From Phoebastria nigripes (taxonomy: Eukaryota; Chordata; Aves; Procellariiformes; Diomedeidae), in the NCBI GenBank assembly GCA_035582835.1, contig JAYKAV010002810.1, positions 144,172 through 208,171 of the forward strand: a DNA stretch of 64,000 bases. The letters run 5' to 3'. The notes below the pieces were generated by a model. That model ran no database searches. It worked only from the letters and a program-made list of their open reading frames with translations, and was not told the DNA's origin. Position numbers and translations under genes: made by a program. Positions 37,470-51,189 of this stretch are shown here, piece by piece; position 1 is the first letter of the stretch, and each line of letters opens with the position of its first letter.

Positions 37470-40400
37470 AGGCGGAAAACCTTTCTGCAAAGATGAACAC
37501 AGTCATTGTAAGGACTGAGGAGGGAGTCAGGGTAGCAGGCAGGTGGCTTTTGGATGGTAGGGTTTCTTGGAAGCAGTATCTTGGGGTAGAGGACCCTGAG
37601 GACAAGCTCTAATGGGCAGTTCAAGAACCAGCTGTGACTTCAGTTGATGCTTTGACCTGACCAGACTCAGGAGGCTGTGGTACAGCCATGCTGATTGGAT
37701 TGTAGCTTCTGAGCACAAAAATTCCAAAATAACTAGTGACTCTAGCTGCTTCAAAACACCCAGCTTGAGTCTCATAAGTGGACTGAATCTTCCAAAAGTC
37801 CTGAGCATTCAGCCTCTGAAAACTGGCATTCAATTTTTAGTGTATCAATTTGGCTCTTCAGTTTGTGGGGTGTTTTTTTTTCCCCTTTTTTCAAAAAAAG
37901 GGAAAGCTTTTGAAACCTTAGCCTTTAATCTTAGTAACTTCTGAACCATCTTCTATGTGAAGAGAGGAGATAAATTATTATGGACTCATTTGAGGATTTA
38001 CAGCACTTTAACTGCTCGCTGGCTGACCCACAGCATTTGCTTTGAAATACAGGGGCTGGTGCAGAGCTTTCTCACGGAGCAGGTGTCATGTTCCTGTCTG
38101 GTGTGAGCAAACAGTGTGTGCAGGGGGAGATATTTTTTGTCTGTGCATTAGAATATCTGGATTTATGACTGCTGATGCCTTCAATCCTTTTGCACGTCCA
38201 CTTTGTGCAAACACTTGAATTATTTGACTAAATAGTAGTGCTGTACATAAGCACTTCCAGTTCTGAAATTCACTTCTTGTTTAGGGTGGCTTAAATCAGT
38301 ACATAACAAAATAATTTGTGGCCTTGCCTGTTACTCATTACATGTCCCTTTTCCTTAATTTTCATCCTGGCCTTCCTTTGCTTCCCTCCATCCAGTGCCT
38401 CCCTGTGCTCACTCAGACTAAGAGGTCTGTTCAAGTACTTTAATATTAAGTATTTTAATATTTATTTCTTCTCTGGGAAAAAATCAATGATGGGTAAAAG
38501 TACAGCAGCAGGGAACTGACCTGGCTGTACTTCAAACCAGTGATGTCCATGATAAGAATCTGTTGAACTGTGTTTTAATCTAGCTTAAGAACGTAAGTAT
38601 AACTGCAAAAATGATAGATTTGTTTAATTATAATGTGTCCCGCTAGACTCAATCTTATCCAGAGTGCTTAGGCAGGATCAAAGCACCTTATGAAGGATGC
38701 GTACTACAATACCCAAGTGCATAAATCTTCATATTAATCACTTCCATAATACAGTGGCAACACATACACGCAAATATTTGGTTTGAATTTTAAATTGTTA
38801 CAGTAAAACTGGCTCCTGTGAGCAGAATTCCTAAAATCCTAAAGCAGGGATGATGGACACGGAGAAGCGCATGTGCTGGAATAGCTGTTAGTGTATGGGT
38901 TGTGTTAATCATTTGGGACCTATAAATCCATCTGTAGTCACTGTCCTGCAACTCAGATGTGGAACTGCTTAACTGCTGCACATGTCTCTCTACAAATTTC
39001 TACATGAGCAACCAAGATCCTGCTGCTAAAGCAGGCAGTAAGTTTGTGGGAAGATCAGGTTCAGCCCCTTGCTTGGAGTCAGGCAAGGACATCAGGCTGG
39101 TTGTTTTGCCTCTATAGCTTTGCTCTAAAAATCCACCTGCAGAGTGAGGAACCTTTCTGAGCCCCTCATGGTCCCTTCTGTGGTAGGTTCCTCCTTGTTG
39201 GAAGCCTGATCCAAAGGAAATGTCTTCTTCACCATCCTCCTTTCTCAGCAAATCAATATTTTCTAATGATGGAAGAATTCAGGTGCCAACAAGCACTTCT
39301 TTGGTGCTGAATCAAAAGCAGCAGCATTAAAATAGACACTTAAGGTAAACTCTAACATGGTTTGTCATAACTAGGATGGATAAGACACAGATTTGAATGA
39401 CCTGAATCTCCTCCTGCCTTCATTTGTCCAGAAACATATAGATTGTCTTAATACATAAGGTTGTTGAAAGATGTAAATTCATGTTATTTTGCGGGTGTCA
39501 TACTTTCAGAGGCTATAGGGGAAGGCACAAGGGTTTTCCTATGCAGATTTAGGACTTGAAAACACCTGTTCTATACGATTCTCACAGCTACAATAGTGCT
39601 CAAAGGATATGGTACAATGCCCTGGTTTCCATGTCTCCAGACAGAGCTGTCAAATCTCTGGAAATCCTAAATGTGATAGCTATGCAGGCAGTCACCAATT
39701 TGATAGCTGGTCCATGCAGTCACAGTGAAGTTGCTGCCTTCAGAAATCCTGTAGCCTTTGAGGTGGAAACGTCCACGTTACACTCTGTAGAGGATATTTT
39801 GCTACCCTTTCTGGAAAGGAGCTACATACCTTTTTACTAGATTGTTGGTAGGCGAAGCTAAACCTGAAGCTGCGACTTGGCATAAGTCTTTCAGCTGACA
39901 GATAGGAATGCTGCACTGTCAAGTTTATAGTTGTAAATGACACTTCAGTGTTGAGGGAGGCAAAATTTATATTTCATCTCAACGATCTTCTACTGTTTCC
40001 TTGTGAATGACACCAACATGATCTTCTGAAGATGGAAAAAGTGTTAACAGTTACCACAATAAATTGGGGCTTGTCTGCTTTCTGCGCACTCTGCATTGCA
40101 TCCCTGTGTTTCACTTTGGGTGGCAGGCTTTTTTTTTTTTTCTTCCCAGAATAAAACCTAGATTGGGCCAATTCAAGTTATTAGGATTCTGGTTCTGTGG
40201 ATTCTATTCACATTCTGCATTAAGAACAAAACAAAAAAGAAAAAATCAATCTTCACACAAAGGCACTTGTTGCTGGATGCTGTCTTTGCTTCACCCACTT
40301 TCTAGCTGTGTGAGAGGAATTAATGAGGCAGAGATCACAAGCTGATGTTTGTAGTTGTTCAAGGGCTTTTTTCTTTTGCTTAACTCAACTAAATAAGGAC

Positions 40401-43039
40401 CGTTAAATCTCTGCTAATTTCTTAATATTAAAACTGCACTTAAAAGTATTTTCTCATTAATCTGCGACAAACCATAAAATGTAGTATTTTCACCATGACT
40501 ATGGTGAAAATGGCCATGAAACTTGTCAGCTTTGTCTCAGGCATATACAGTGTTGTAATAATGGATGTTATCCTCCTAAAATACTTCTGTTTTCTATTTA
40601 ATTTGCATGCATGAATTATTATACCAATTTTGGTTATCAGTAAATTACTTTTTTTTTTTTTTTTAATGGGAGTGACGCACACCAGAGCTGAGGCCCTCTG
40701 TATCCTGTGACCTAAAAGTCATTCTGCCAGAGATACTTAACTGTTTTCTAACTGCCTCATTTTTAAGTGCGAATGACCTTTACAAAAGGTGCTGAAATGA
40801 CAGTGCTGAAGAATGGAGCCCTATTAATCTTTCGAGGTGACTTTAGCATAGGCAAGAGATAGCAAAGGTACAGCAAGCTCGCGTAGCACCGCAATGGCAG
40901 AACGTGCAAATGTATCACTGGCAGAATGGGCAAAAGGCAAATATCAGCTGGGCAGGGGGTTTGACTGTGGGTTTAGCCAAAACTGATGTTTTGTNTGAAG
41001 TCAAAATACATAAAGCATTTTCCAGACCAGCAGCAGACTGACCTAAGTGGGGGTGAAAGGTTTTGAGTACTGTTCCCAATGTACTGATGCATCTGGTCCT
41101 TAAATCTTTTCTCTTTTTGAGCTCCTGAAATGCTCTTAATTCACTGGTTTTGAGATGGAAAAATCAGATCCACCCACAGATGCCACATCAGTTTGAGTTT
41201 TTGGCAGGTGGAGAATTGTATCTGCCTTTCAGGTCTTCCTGGTTTGGACACTGCCAACATGGCAGAAACATTGCTGTTCTGTGGGGGCCGTGCTAGCTGG
41301 TATCTCCAGTTTGAGATCTGTGTGTCTCAGGGAGAAGAGGCATGGTGTAGGCATCACCAAGCCTAGGCTTTGAAGTATTCAGTGGGAAACTGAAAGTGCT
41401 AAAAGAAACTGTCCTTTATCATGAAGATCTGACCACTGGAAAACACAGATGTCAGCAAAGAAGTTCACAGTGCTGGGTATGTTGTTCTCTCATCCTGTCT
41501 CTTCCCCCTGTTTAAATGTTTGTTGCACTGAAGTGTACTAAAGTCTGGTGCTTCATGCTATTTTTTTCTAGTCCTTGAGTCAGCTCACTGAACTTAGATG
41601 GGCTGCAAGAAACTGCCTGTTTTCTAGCTGAACAATGGAGGCTTAGAAGGATGGATATCAACCTTGACAGGCAAATGTTTGTATTTGCTATCTGACATAG
41701 AGGAATCATCCAAAAAGGGTGGAGAAAATATGTGCTGAGATAAAACATAAGTAAAAAAAGTTCCAATGGCAGAGGTTTATAAAGGACATGTTGACTGAAC
41801 TGGAAATTTGAGAAGAAATGTTTTTCTTCCTCCCTCCAGTTCTTGCATCTTCGTGATCTGGGAAGTAACAAAGTCATTTGGTGACAATGCTTTTAGTTTA
41901 AAACCTCTAGCCAAAGAAGTTGTATGGATGTAGAGTAACTGTAGGGCTCACTAGGGGAAGTGGACTGTGCCTGCTGCCATTGACTTGCACCCAGGCAGGT
42001 TTAGCCAGCGCTGACATTATGTAGGACCTGGGGTGTCTTTGAAGCACTCTCTTCCAAGAGTCCCTCACTGCTGGCACTTTATCTGCATAAAAATAAGTGT
42101 GTATCCATGTATATTTATTTAGATCAGCTTCTAAACAACATTGAGAAGATCATGTAGTCTTTTGTACCTACATTACCCCCCCATTTTAAAATGAGGATTA
42201 TAATACCATTGCAATGTTATTTATCTAGTGCTTTCTGCACTCCTCAAAAGGAATTTTGGTGTGTAGAGTACACTTTGTCTGCTTCCAGTTATTTTTCTGC
42301 TGAGTACCAGCATTGCTATATACCTTTGCTTCATGGGCTGAGACCAGCTTTCATTCCTAAAAAGGCAATGCCTTCTGGTTTCATATGTGCATGCATGTAG
42401 GCAGATATGCAATGGAGAACTCCGATGTATGGGGGAAGCTTGAGCCATTTGGTAGTGTTGAAATTGTTATAAGAGGAGCTCTTGTGTTTAGCCTTGTTGT
42501 GCTTCCTCCTTCTCTGTTCATTTGCTTGTTTAAATATTTTATTCCACTTCTAGTTGAAACAGCAGGATAGGAAGTACCTTGAGGGAGAAGGAAAGGTATT
42601 ACTTTGTTTTATGGTTCATTGTTCTGCAGGGGGAACTTGAAAATACAAAGTAGTACACAACCCATGAACTGAAAGCCTACAAAGCCATGTTAGATTTTTG
42701 TTGCTTGTTTCCATCTAGAAGGGGAGGCTGAAAATGATTCATTAAACAGAAAACAGAGGAGAACTATGACAAATGTATGATGACTCAAGTACTCTCAGAA
42801 ATAGATTTGGCATTCTCTGCTGAAGAAGGTATTATGTTATTGGACAAGGCTAATAAATTTGTCTTGAGCTTTTTTTGACAGTCTTCAGCTCTCTAACAGT
42901 ATATATGCAATGCTTCACTTGCAAAAGTCATATCTACTAATGTTTGAGCTGCTCCTTAAAGACTGAAGGAAGAGAACTGGTGCAAGTCTAGGCCAGAAGA
43001 TGTTTTAATGCATCATCTGTAGTAAGGTGCCCACCTCCT

Positions 43040-43074
<35 letters not shown>

Positions 43075-44003
43075 GGGGGGGGTTGGAAGTATGCATTTGT
43101 TTTGTTCTGGTGCTTAATGCTTGGAACAGATCCATGGCTGATATGCTTCCCAAATGCTGTGCAATAAATGTAATGCAAGACCTTCTTCATTTATGATTAA
43201 ATATTTCTATATGGTAGGTACATTTACTATGGTTCTGACAGTTGTTCTTCATCCCCTCCTTTGTCTTCTTTCTTTACATAATCAAAGACAACCACTGCTC
43301 CATTTCTAATATATGTTGAAATGTGTTAAAAAAATATTCTTCCCTTTTTTTGCATAAATCTGAGCAAAAATCCAACGTTATAAAACTTCCACCAGAAAGC
43401 TAAATATCAGGTCTTCTAAATTTCCCAGAGGAAAATATTTTTATGCTGAACAAATCCTTATTTTTCACATAGCTTTTGAATAAATTACACAAATTGAAGA
43501 TGTACACACAAACTTAAACTAGTCCAAAAAAAAAAAAAAATATTCATAACAAACAGCAATTTCAATAGTCCAATTATTTTACTTCATGGCCAAAGGAAAT
43601 TTAGAAATATCTGCTTTATTTCCTTGAGCCTTGGTTGCAGTGAGATTAAACAACAAATGTTGAATTGAGCTGTAGACCAGTGCTGGAAGCAGTGTCTCTG
43701 TCCTGGGAAACTCTTTCAGGATTTTCAAAAATGTTTCCTTAAGTTCCTCACACAGAGAGAAGGAATGTTGCTTGCATCTTCTCCTCCTTATCCTTGCCCC
43801 CAGCTACACCAATAACAGGGTAATCAAAGCACCTACATGGAGTGCAGGAAACAAGAAGCCATTTAAACCAAGCAGGCCATCTGGATTTTGGTGGGAAATC
43901 AACCCCTCTGTTGCCAATCTCCCCCCACCCCTTCCTTTTGTCATTGCTCTCCACCAGGTAGCTCTGTTATTCAAGATAGAAAACCTTGCTGTTCTGTCTT
44001 AGC
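37470..44003. other. Non-coding stretch, no gene recognised
   Basis: No exon or named repeat. Open frames are at most 121 codons (41,512-41,877, minus) with no known domain. A small hairpin of T/C and A/G runs lies at about 37,879-37,905. T-runs are at about 40,130-40,141 and 40,650-40,665. A 30-base A-run followed by a G-run at 43,041-43,082 is listed separately. Confidence 0.55.
43041..43082. repeat. A30 homopolymer followed by G-rich run
   Basis: Thirty A bases (43,041-43,070) are directly followed by a GGGCGGGGGGGG run. I see no retrogene upstream that this could be a tail of. On the minus strand it is a C-run then T30, a pattern that can arise by slippage. The assembled length is likely unreliable. 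Confidence 0.85.
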
Positions 44004-44005
44004 AA

Positions 44006-45395
44006 CAGAATCATAGAATCATAGAACATCTCAAGTTGGAAGGGACCCAGAAGGATCATCGAGTCCAACTCCCTGCTCCTCACAGGACCACCAAAAACTA
44101 AACCATATGACTAAGAGCATTGTCCAGATGCTCCTTGAACTCTGACAGGTTTCGTGCCATGACCACTTCCCTGGGGACCCTGTTCCAGTGAACGACCACC
44201 CTCTCAGTGAAGAACCTCTTCCTAATGTGCAATCTGAACTTCCCCTGATGCAGCTCCATTCCATTTCCTCGTGTCCTATTGCTGGTTACCAGAGAGAGGA
44301 GACCAGCACCTCCCCCTATGCTGCCCCCCTTGAGGAAGTTGTAGACTGCAATGAGGTCACCCCTCAGCCTTCTCTTCTCCAAGCTGAACAAACCAAGTGA
44401 CCTCAGCCACTCCTTGTAAGTCTGGCCCTCGAGGCCTCTCACCATCTTGGTCGCCTTCCTCTGGACACACTCTCATAGTTTGATGTCCTTATATTGANGT
44501 GCCCAAAACTGCACACCGTACTCGAGGTGGGCCACACCAGTGCAGTTNAGAGTGGAACAATCACCTCCCTCGACTGGCTAGCTATGCTGTGCTTGATGCA
44601 CCCCAGGACACAGTTGCCCCTTTTGGCTGCCAGGGCACACTGTTGACTCATATTCAACTTGCCATCAAGCCAAACCCCCAAGATCTCTTTCTGTGGGGCT
44701 GCTCTCCAGCCTCTNNTCCCCCAATTTGTACATATAACCAGGATTACCCCATCCCAGGTGNAGAATNCAGCACTTGCTCTTGTTAAATTTCATACAGTTG
44801 TGATGGCCCAGCTCTCTAGTCTATCCAGATCTCTCTGCAAGGCCTCTCTACCCTTGAGGGAGTCCACAGCTCCTCCTAGTTTAGTATCATTGGCAAACTT
44901 ACTTAATGTACATTCGATTCCTGTGTCCAGATAATTTATAAAAAACACTAAAGAGCACTGGCCCTAAAATTGAGCCCTGGGGAGCCCCACTGGTGCCTGG
45001 CCACCAGCTTGATTTAACCCCATTTACTATAAGTCTTTGAGCTCGACCCGACAGCCAATTGTTCACCCAACGTGTTATGGAATTGTCTAGCTGTGTGCTG
45101 GACATTTTGTCCAGAAAGATACTGTGAGAAACGGTATCAAAAGCTTTGCTCAATTAAAAAAAAAAAAAAAAAAACACATCTACTGGCTTCCCTTGGTTGA
45201 CTAGATGGCTGACCTTTTCATAAAAGGAAATCAAGTTAGTTAAGCAGGACTTTCCCCTCATGAATCTGTGCTGGCTATGACCAATGAAGTTCATTTCTTT
45301 TGTATAAAGGGAACCCAGTGTTTCATTGATTAGGTTCTGCTTGAAGGTTTTAGGCCTGGTGCTTTGACTTGAGCACTTAGTTTTGCAGGATAGAG
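44006..45395 (-). mobile_element. CR1 LINE, longer broken copy, minus strand
   Basis: Read on the minus strand, the element runs from about 45,395 to its 3' end at 44,006, where two ATCATAGA-type octamers mark the CR1 tail. Frame pieces include HRFMRGKSCLTNLISFY and LVNQGKPVDV (45,154-45,399), [10 protein letters not shown] then [13 protein letters not shown] (44,899-45,153), MSQQCALAAKRGN (44,439-44,681) and [20 protein letters not shown] with [20 protein letters not shown] (44,098-44,445). The last block overlaps 44,031-44,264 in another frame, so there are frameshifts. A 19-base T-run (sense strand, 45,156-45,174) replaces the VYLDF part of RT motif A and brings an in-frame TAA. Six single or paired Ns lie between 44,498 and 44,767. 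Inactive. Confidence 0.93.
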
Positions 45396-45399
45396 GCAA

Positions 45400-48139
45400 G
45401 GTCGCATAAAATGTACCTTCAGGGGCACTGAGAAAGGTGCTTATCAGATGTTTATCTTTGAAGTCTCTCTGCTTTCTTTTTCTTCCCTATTCAGATGATT
45501 AGGCATTTGATAAAGAGCTTGGAAGAAATATTTAATCCTGATTTGCTGGTGAGTGCAAGGAATTAATATCTGGCATGGATGTTCAGCATTTCTGTGGAAT
45601 TTCTGAAATCAGAGGCTAAGCATTTTTTGTTTAGTTGGGTAATGCAGACACTATTGTGCAGTAATCGAGAAACAAACCTTTACCTATCAACAGAGCGCTT
45701 ACATAGGGGATATTAGTCTGTTTCTTTATAATGTTCATTAGTCAACAGAAGTCTTAGCTACCTTAATTTTTCATTTTTCTTCACATAACTATATACATAC
45801 CTATCTCTCTTTTCCATCTTCTATAAAGTCTCTCATCACTAGAAATAAAATTCTTCCAAGTAATGGTTATCGTAACATGAGTTAACAAATCTGTGCTCTG
45901 TAGGCACACCCTAGAGTATCATAACCTCATCTGAGGTTTTGTGGCTCACGATGGCCTGAGGCGTGATGTTTCATTATGGCCAAACCTGAAAGTTATGATT
46001 TACTTTAAGACCTTTGTTACTGGGGGCAGTGATTGAATTTGTTCAAAATTAGTCCTTCTCACAGTATTTTCCCCCAAACTATTTAGCAGTTTGGACTGGT
46101 ACATGCATTGAAGATATAATGATTGCCATCACTTTTGCAAAATATTCCATAAAGGCACATCAACAACTCAATTTCTGTGGCCTGGTTTTAGGGGCTTACT
46201 CTGCATGTGTGTGCACAGAAATTAAAAAGACTAAAATAAAAAAGTTTTTTGTTTTTTGGTTTGGTTTTTTTTTTTTGACAGTGCCTTGGTTGAAGTAGGC
46301 AAGAAATTGGAAGCTTTCCGAACAGTCATCAATCAATGACCTAATAAAATTGATTTAAGGGTAGAGAGGCTCAGAGAATGTTGTTACTAAACCACGTTAT
46401 AATGACATGAAGATCTCCCACTTGGACACGTGACTTCTCAAGCTTTTTTTGCACGGGAGTCCTAGACAAATCATCTGTTTTATTCTGCATTGAGTAGGTC
46501 TGTGAGATCCTGCTAATGTATTGATCCCTAGCTCCAGTCTCATGGTGGACATTAACTTTTCTTGCCCTCTAAACTTCACGTTCATTTGGGGGGAAGAAAA
46601 AAAAAAAACCAACAACAAAATAAAACAACTGAAATCATCTTTCAGTCAAGGTCACCTAATAAGCCTCCTTAGGCTGTTACTTCAACAGTGTAAGGACTAC
46701 CAGTTCTTTCTACAGTTCTTCAGCTGTAGGATCAGGCCTGAGACTTGCCTGAGCATCTGTAGCATGCAGTTCAGACAATATAGGTTTTCTACTCCAAAAC
46801 AGACAATTTTACTTCTTTCTAATGAGAAAACACACACCATTTTTTCTCTTTCACTTTCAAACAAAGCATTCCTGTGCCCCTGCTTTCCCCTGTGTTCTAT
46901 TACTGAAGAGTTACTCTGGTTCANACTTGCAGAGTGCCTGGGTAAATGGAGCTTTTTAGGGATGCAAACTTTTTAAGGACTATACTACTGTTCATTTGCA
47001 AGTTGCAAAGATAATGTAATATGCAGAAGTATTAGATTTTTTTAATATACAAGCTCCAAAAAAAACGGAGCATGTCCATTAAGTCTTTGATGTTTGGTCT
47101 ACAAAGCCAGTTCTTGGTGCAACAAAATAAACTTAGTCATGCTTTTAATCCAGGCGCTCTTCATCCTGTTGAGTGAGAGAAGCTTTAGCAGAAAAAGGGC
47201 TGATACGTTCAGCGCTCAGCTGAGTCATTTAATGCATGTTCTCAAAAGTTTGTCAGTATTGATTTACTTGCACTAAAAGCCCCATACAAAAATGATCAGG
47301 TACAAAATATTAGATGGACGGCAAAAAAAAAAAAAGCAATATGCAGCTTGAAGTTTATTTTTTGCTACAAGAGTTGTCTGGGAAAGATCTGGAATATCAG
47401 TCAGGTACAATAGCTGCTCTAGATGGTAGGTAAAAGGATAAATCAGTTTTTTTGTTTAAATCCCTTTTACCCCATGCATAACAGCCTGAGTTATAAAAGC
47501 TTCTGTGCTAAATAGAGTCGCAATTTTGAAATGAACTGGATTGGGGAGAGGCTGCAAGCAGTCAAAGCTTTAGGCAACTCTTGACAGAGCATGCAAAGCA
47601 TGCAGAATTGTAGAAGTCCTGTCATACAAAAACATACTTTCCTCACCCCCCCCAGTTCTTCCTTTCCCCTCTCTTTGCAATTTTCTTCTGCAAAACACAA
47701 GAGTTACAAAGCTCTACCCATACTCTTTCGGTGCCCCTAAGGGAGGAGCCCATTTCACTCAGTTACCAGTCACTTTTCAAGATACCATCTTGTCAGCATT
47801 AACTCAGAGAAAAACAAAGGTGACTTTCACAGGAAGATGGGCAAAAGGTGCTCTAACTAACTTAGGAGGAAACATAAGTCAAGTCATCTTAATGGTACAG
47901 TAGAAGTTAAAATATCCACCACCCTGTATATTTAACTTCAGTCTGTCACTTTACAGACAAACAAAGCTGGTTCTGTTGGTGAGGCATCTGACCACTTGAG
48001 GTTGGAGACAAACCTCTTGGTGATCAATAAATCTCAAAGTCATCACATGCAATTATGCATCTACCATTGCAAATGAAGTGATGCTGTTTTCAATTTCTCT
48101 TATGTGTTCCCATAAATGGCAGTGTTTGGGAAGAAGAAG

Positions 48140-48175
<36 letters not shown>

Positions 48176-51100
48176 AACACATGTGAAAAACAGCCAGATT
48201 CTTGTTTGATATACCGTATGTTCTCATCTGTGTGAGCATGTGTGAAAATTGGTAAGCTTGGATTTTCAGGTAAATGACATTGGTTTTACTTGTATAGAAT
48301 TATAACTTAGTGAATCCTTTATTTCCACAAGAGAAACTGAAAATAGGTCATCTGAATTCTCCATTACTATACTATACATGCCCCTCAGATATTGGAAAAA
48401 TTGAGACATGTCAGTTAAATACAGCAGACAAAATAATATGCACATCAATCAGTGACTGGAAACAGTGTCCGAAATGTTATTTATTGCAAGTTTTCATCAA
48501 ATATGCATTATTCTAATGATTGACACATTACAAAGACAGACACTTTGGAGAAAAATGATATGGAAGAAGACTAAAAAAGATTGCCGTCTACTTGGTGGGG
48601 AAATGTGGTTTAATTTAAAAATCATATAATTGTTATGGAAAGAGCCATATAAATCAAACGTTTCAATGTTGACAAGATTTTTATCAGGCATTCTAGTCCT
48701 CTATAGTCTCCCAAATATCACCCAATGAGTATGTATAATAAAGTCAATTTCCAAGCTGTTGCAGTAAGAATAATGATATAAGTTTTCCTTTCTCTTTCAT
48801 TATTGGGAAAGTTTTGCCCTATTTGTTTGAACGACATTGGTATGAATAGGGAAAAGTGCACGAATAGAAAGAAACCATCCACTGTGCCTATAAACTTACA
48901 TACAGTACATTGCCCTTGGCATAGCCACAGTTCTTACAAAGTCAATAAAAAAATTCAGTCCAAATTCTTTTCTTCCCTAGTTCACAGAATCAACTGAGTG
49001 GAAGAGTCCCTGATTTATTTACTTTTTTCTGATACTGGCATGAACAGGTAACAGCTTTCATGGAAAATGGCCACAGATACACACATGCGCACACTACCCA
49101 TTGATTCTATTTTCCTCCCCTATTTTTCAGTAAGATCTGTGTGTTTATTAGTAATTGTGCATGTGGCTAGCTCTCATGTTCAATTTTTCATAAATGAAGC
49201 TGTATGTACACTGCAGTTCTTGTAAAATCCTCACAAATTGATGAGGTTTTAGAAGGAGGAGGCTGTATTTTAAGACTGAGTGTCTTTGCGGGCCAGTTAA
49301 GGACCAGCGTCAGTAAGTTTTGAAAGGGAAGACAGCAGCTTAAGGAAGATTCAGGCACTGCCTAAAGACTGAGTTAACTGAAGAGGAAGGAAGCCTGAAG
49401 ACTTTATTTTTATCAGCAGCAGCTTCTAATAACAGGGTGACTTAATTTTACAGAGCAACTTGAAGATAAAATGTACTGGTTTGGTTTGTTTTTTGTTTTT
49501 TTAAACTAAGAATTGCATTCTAAAGACCTAGAGACTACCTTGTAGACAGCATTTTCCAATAACCCTCACAAAACGAATTAGCATTATTGGGGAGGAGATA
49601 GAGAAGTAAGAAGAGAAACTTGTGGCAAATAGGTCTTGCAACAGTGTGACAACCAACTCTTCTTGGAGTTTAACTTTTAAATAGAGGGCTTGTGTGCCAG
49701 TTCCCTAAAATTAAAAATGGATCCAGAGGAAACGACTTCCCAGAGAACAAGCCGGCCACTTTGGACAGACTGGACACAAGCCATCCACACAGCTGCCTGT
49801 GGCTCCAGCCAATTGCCGGTCTGCATGCTGCTAGGGGAGTCCTGTATCTTCCATAGAGCAGCGAGCATATGGGCCTTTCCACAGCTGACTCCAACAGAGG
49901 AGGAGGAAAAAGTGGCAGAAAAACACCAGGGTTTGCTTTGTTTAATTGTGGTGGATGGGAGAACTTTAAATGCTGAGGAAACATGTTTAAGATTTGTATG
50001 AAAAAAAGAGAGAGGAGATTTTTCCCAGGAAGGTGGGTAATCCTCCTTAGCCCTGTACCACGGAAACACATTTTGCACGAGGCTGTCTGACTTTATTGAA
50101 TGAACATTTCAGAACAGCTTCTATTTCTGTCCTCTGAGTGAACTCTAAACCACATAAGCAAGCTGCAGCAGTCCGTGCAGGCTAGCAGCAAAAGGTAGCG
50201 TTCATTTTTCTTCTACTCTTATCTTTCCTGAAACGGTTCGGAAATGGGAAAACAAAACCCAGTGATACTTCTGTTGCTGGTCAAAAATAAAGTTTATTGT
50301 CATGGACAGAGAAGGAAGAAGAGCTTTACAAGCCTGGCATGGAGATTATACAGTGCAGCTGTTTCTGGCACAGGTTATAAATAGAGCTGCTTACCNTAGA
50401 TTGGTCTAATATTGGTTGAAATTAGCGTGACATTTTCCTTTGACTCCTGTGGTCTGGAGAGCAAGAGTACTGCAAGATCTAGTCCAGGAACCTATGATTT
50501 ATACTGCTGTACTTGCAGGAAGAGAAGGAACTATATAAATGGCAAGAGTACCTGAGTTACCTGCTCTTCTTCCAAGGGAAACAGTTTGAATGGATGACAT
50601 AATTCCACAATGCTGTATTATGGATGTATTTTGAGACATCCATTGCAGCTTGATTAAAACTATGTTGAAAATACCTGTTGCCCTTTTAAAGAAAAAAAAA
50701 AAAGTAAATGTGGATGTGTCTTATTATAATGAAAACTAGTTCCAGGTGGGGCTAAAGCCCATTTTTCAATTTCTTTTATTACTGTTTATCTTTAATACTA
50801 AGGTTTCTTTGGAAATATGCAGTCATCTCTATTGATCACTAAAACATAAGAGAATGTGTTCCCTATTCTTTTCACAGTAATGCCAAACAACAGAAGTGAC
50901 TTGCATAATAGTGTTTAAATATAGGTTCTTCCAGAGAGGAAGAAAGACAGTAACTGAATTTTCAGATGTTTATTTTATACCTAGTTCAGGTAGAAACTTG
51001 AACATTCAGGCCAATCCTTTTTGTTTTGAATGATGCCATGAATCCCCACCATCTACTTATAGAATATAGATATTTGGGGGTTGTTTTTTTTTCTAAACTT

Positions 51101-51183
51101 GTTCTTTTTCTTTCTTGTTTTACAAATTGCATCTGTATGGAAAGAATGCAAATACTGGAGGATTTTTTTTCCTTTTTTGTCAA
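45400..51183. other. Non-coding stretch, no gene recognised
   Basis: No recognised exon. A 151-codon open frame at 46,521-46,976 (plus) and overlapping 133-codon frames at 49,670-50,078 (minus, two frames) with a 103-codon plus frame carry no motif I know. T-rich runs lie near 46,240-46,277 and an A-run near 47,323-47,335. The A34 run at 48.1 kb is listed separately. Confidence 0.55.
48141..48174. repeat. A34 homopolymer
   Basis: A run of 34 A bases is preceded by AAGAAGAAG. Nothing upstream resembles a processed gene copy, and bird CR1 does not end in poly(A). It is best read as a simple repeat with uncertain assembled length. Confidence 0.85.
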
Positions 51184-51189
51184 TGAACT

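Noticed and set aside
42160..42250. Possible further MIR-like relic ('ccccccattttaaaatgagg')
   Set aside because: Only one short block resembles MIR, the orientation is ambiguous and flanking blocks do not follow.
46521..46976. 151-codon open frame with a lysine-rich start
   Set aside because: The lysine and asparagine run comes from an A-rich low-complexity stretch near 46,600. No domain is recognised.
48141..48174. Poly(A) tail of a processed pseudogene
   Set aside because: No gene-like sequence, frame or target duplication upstream, so it is more simply a homopolymer.
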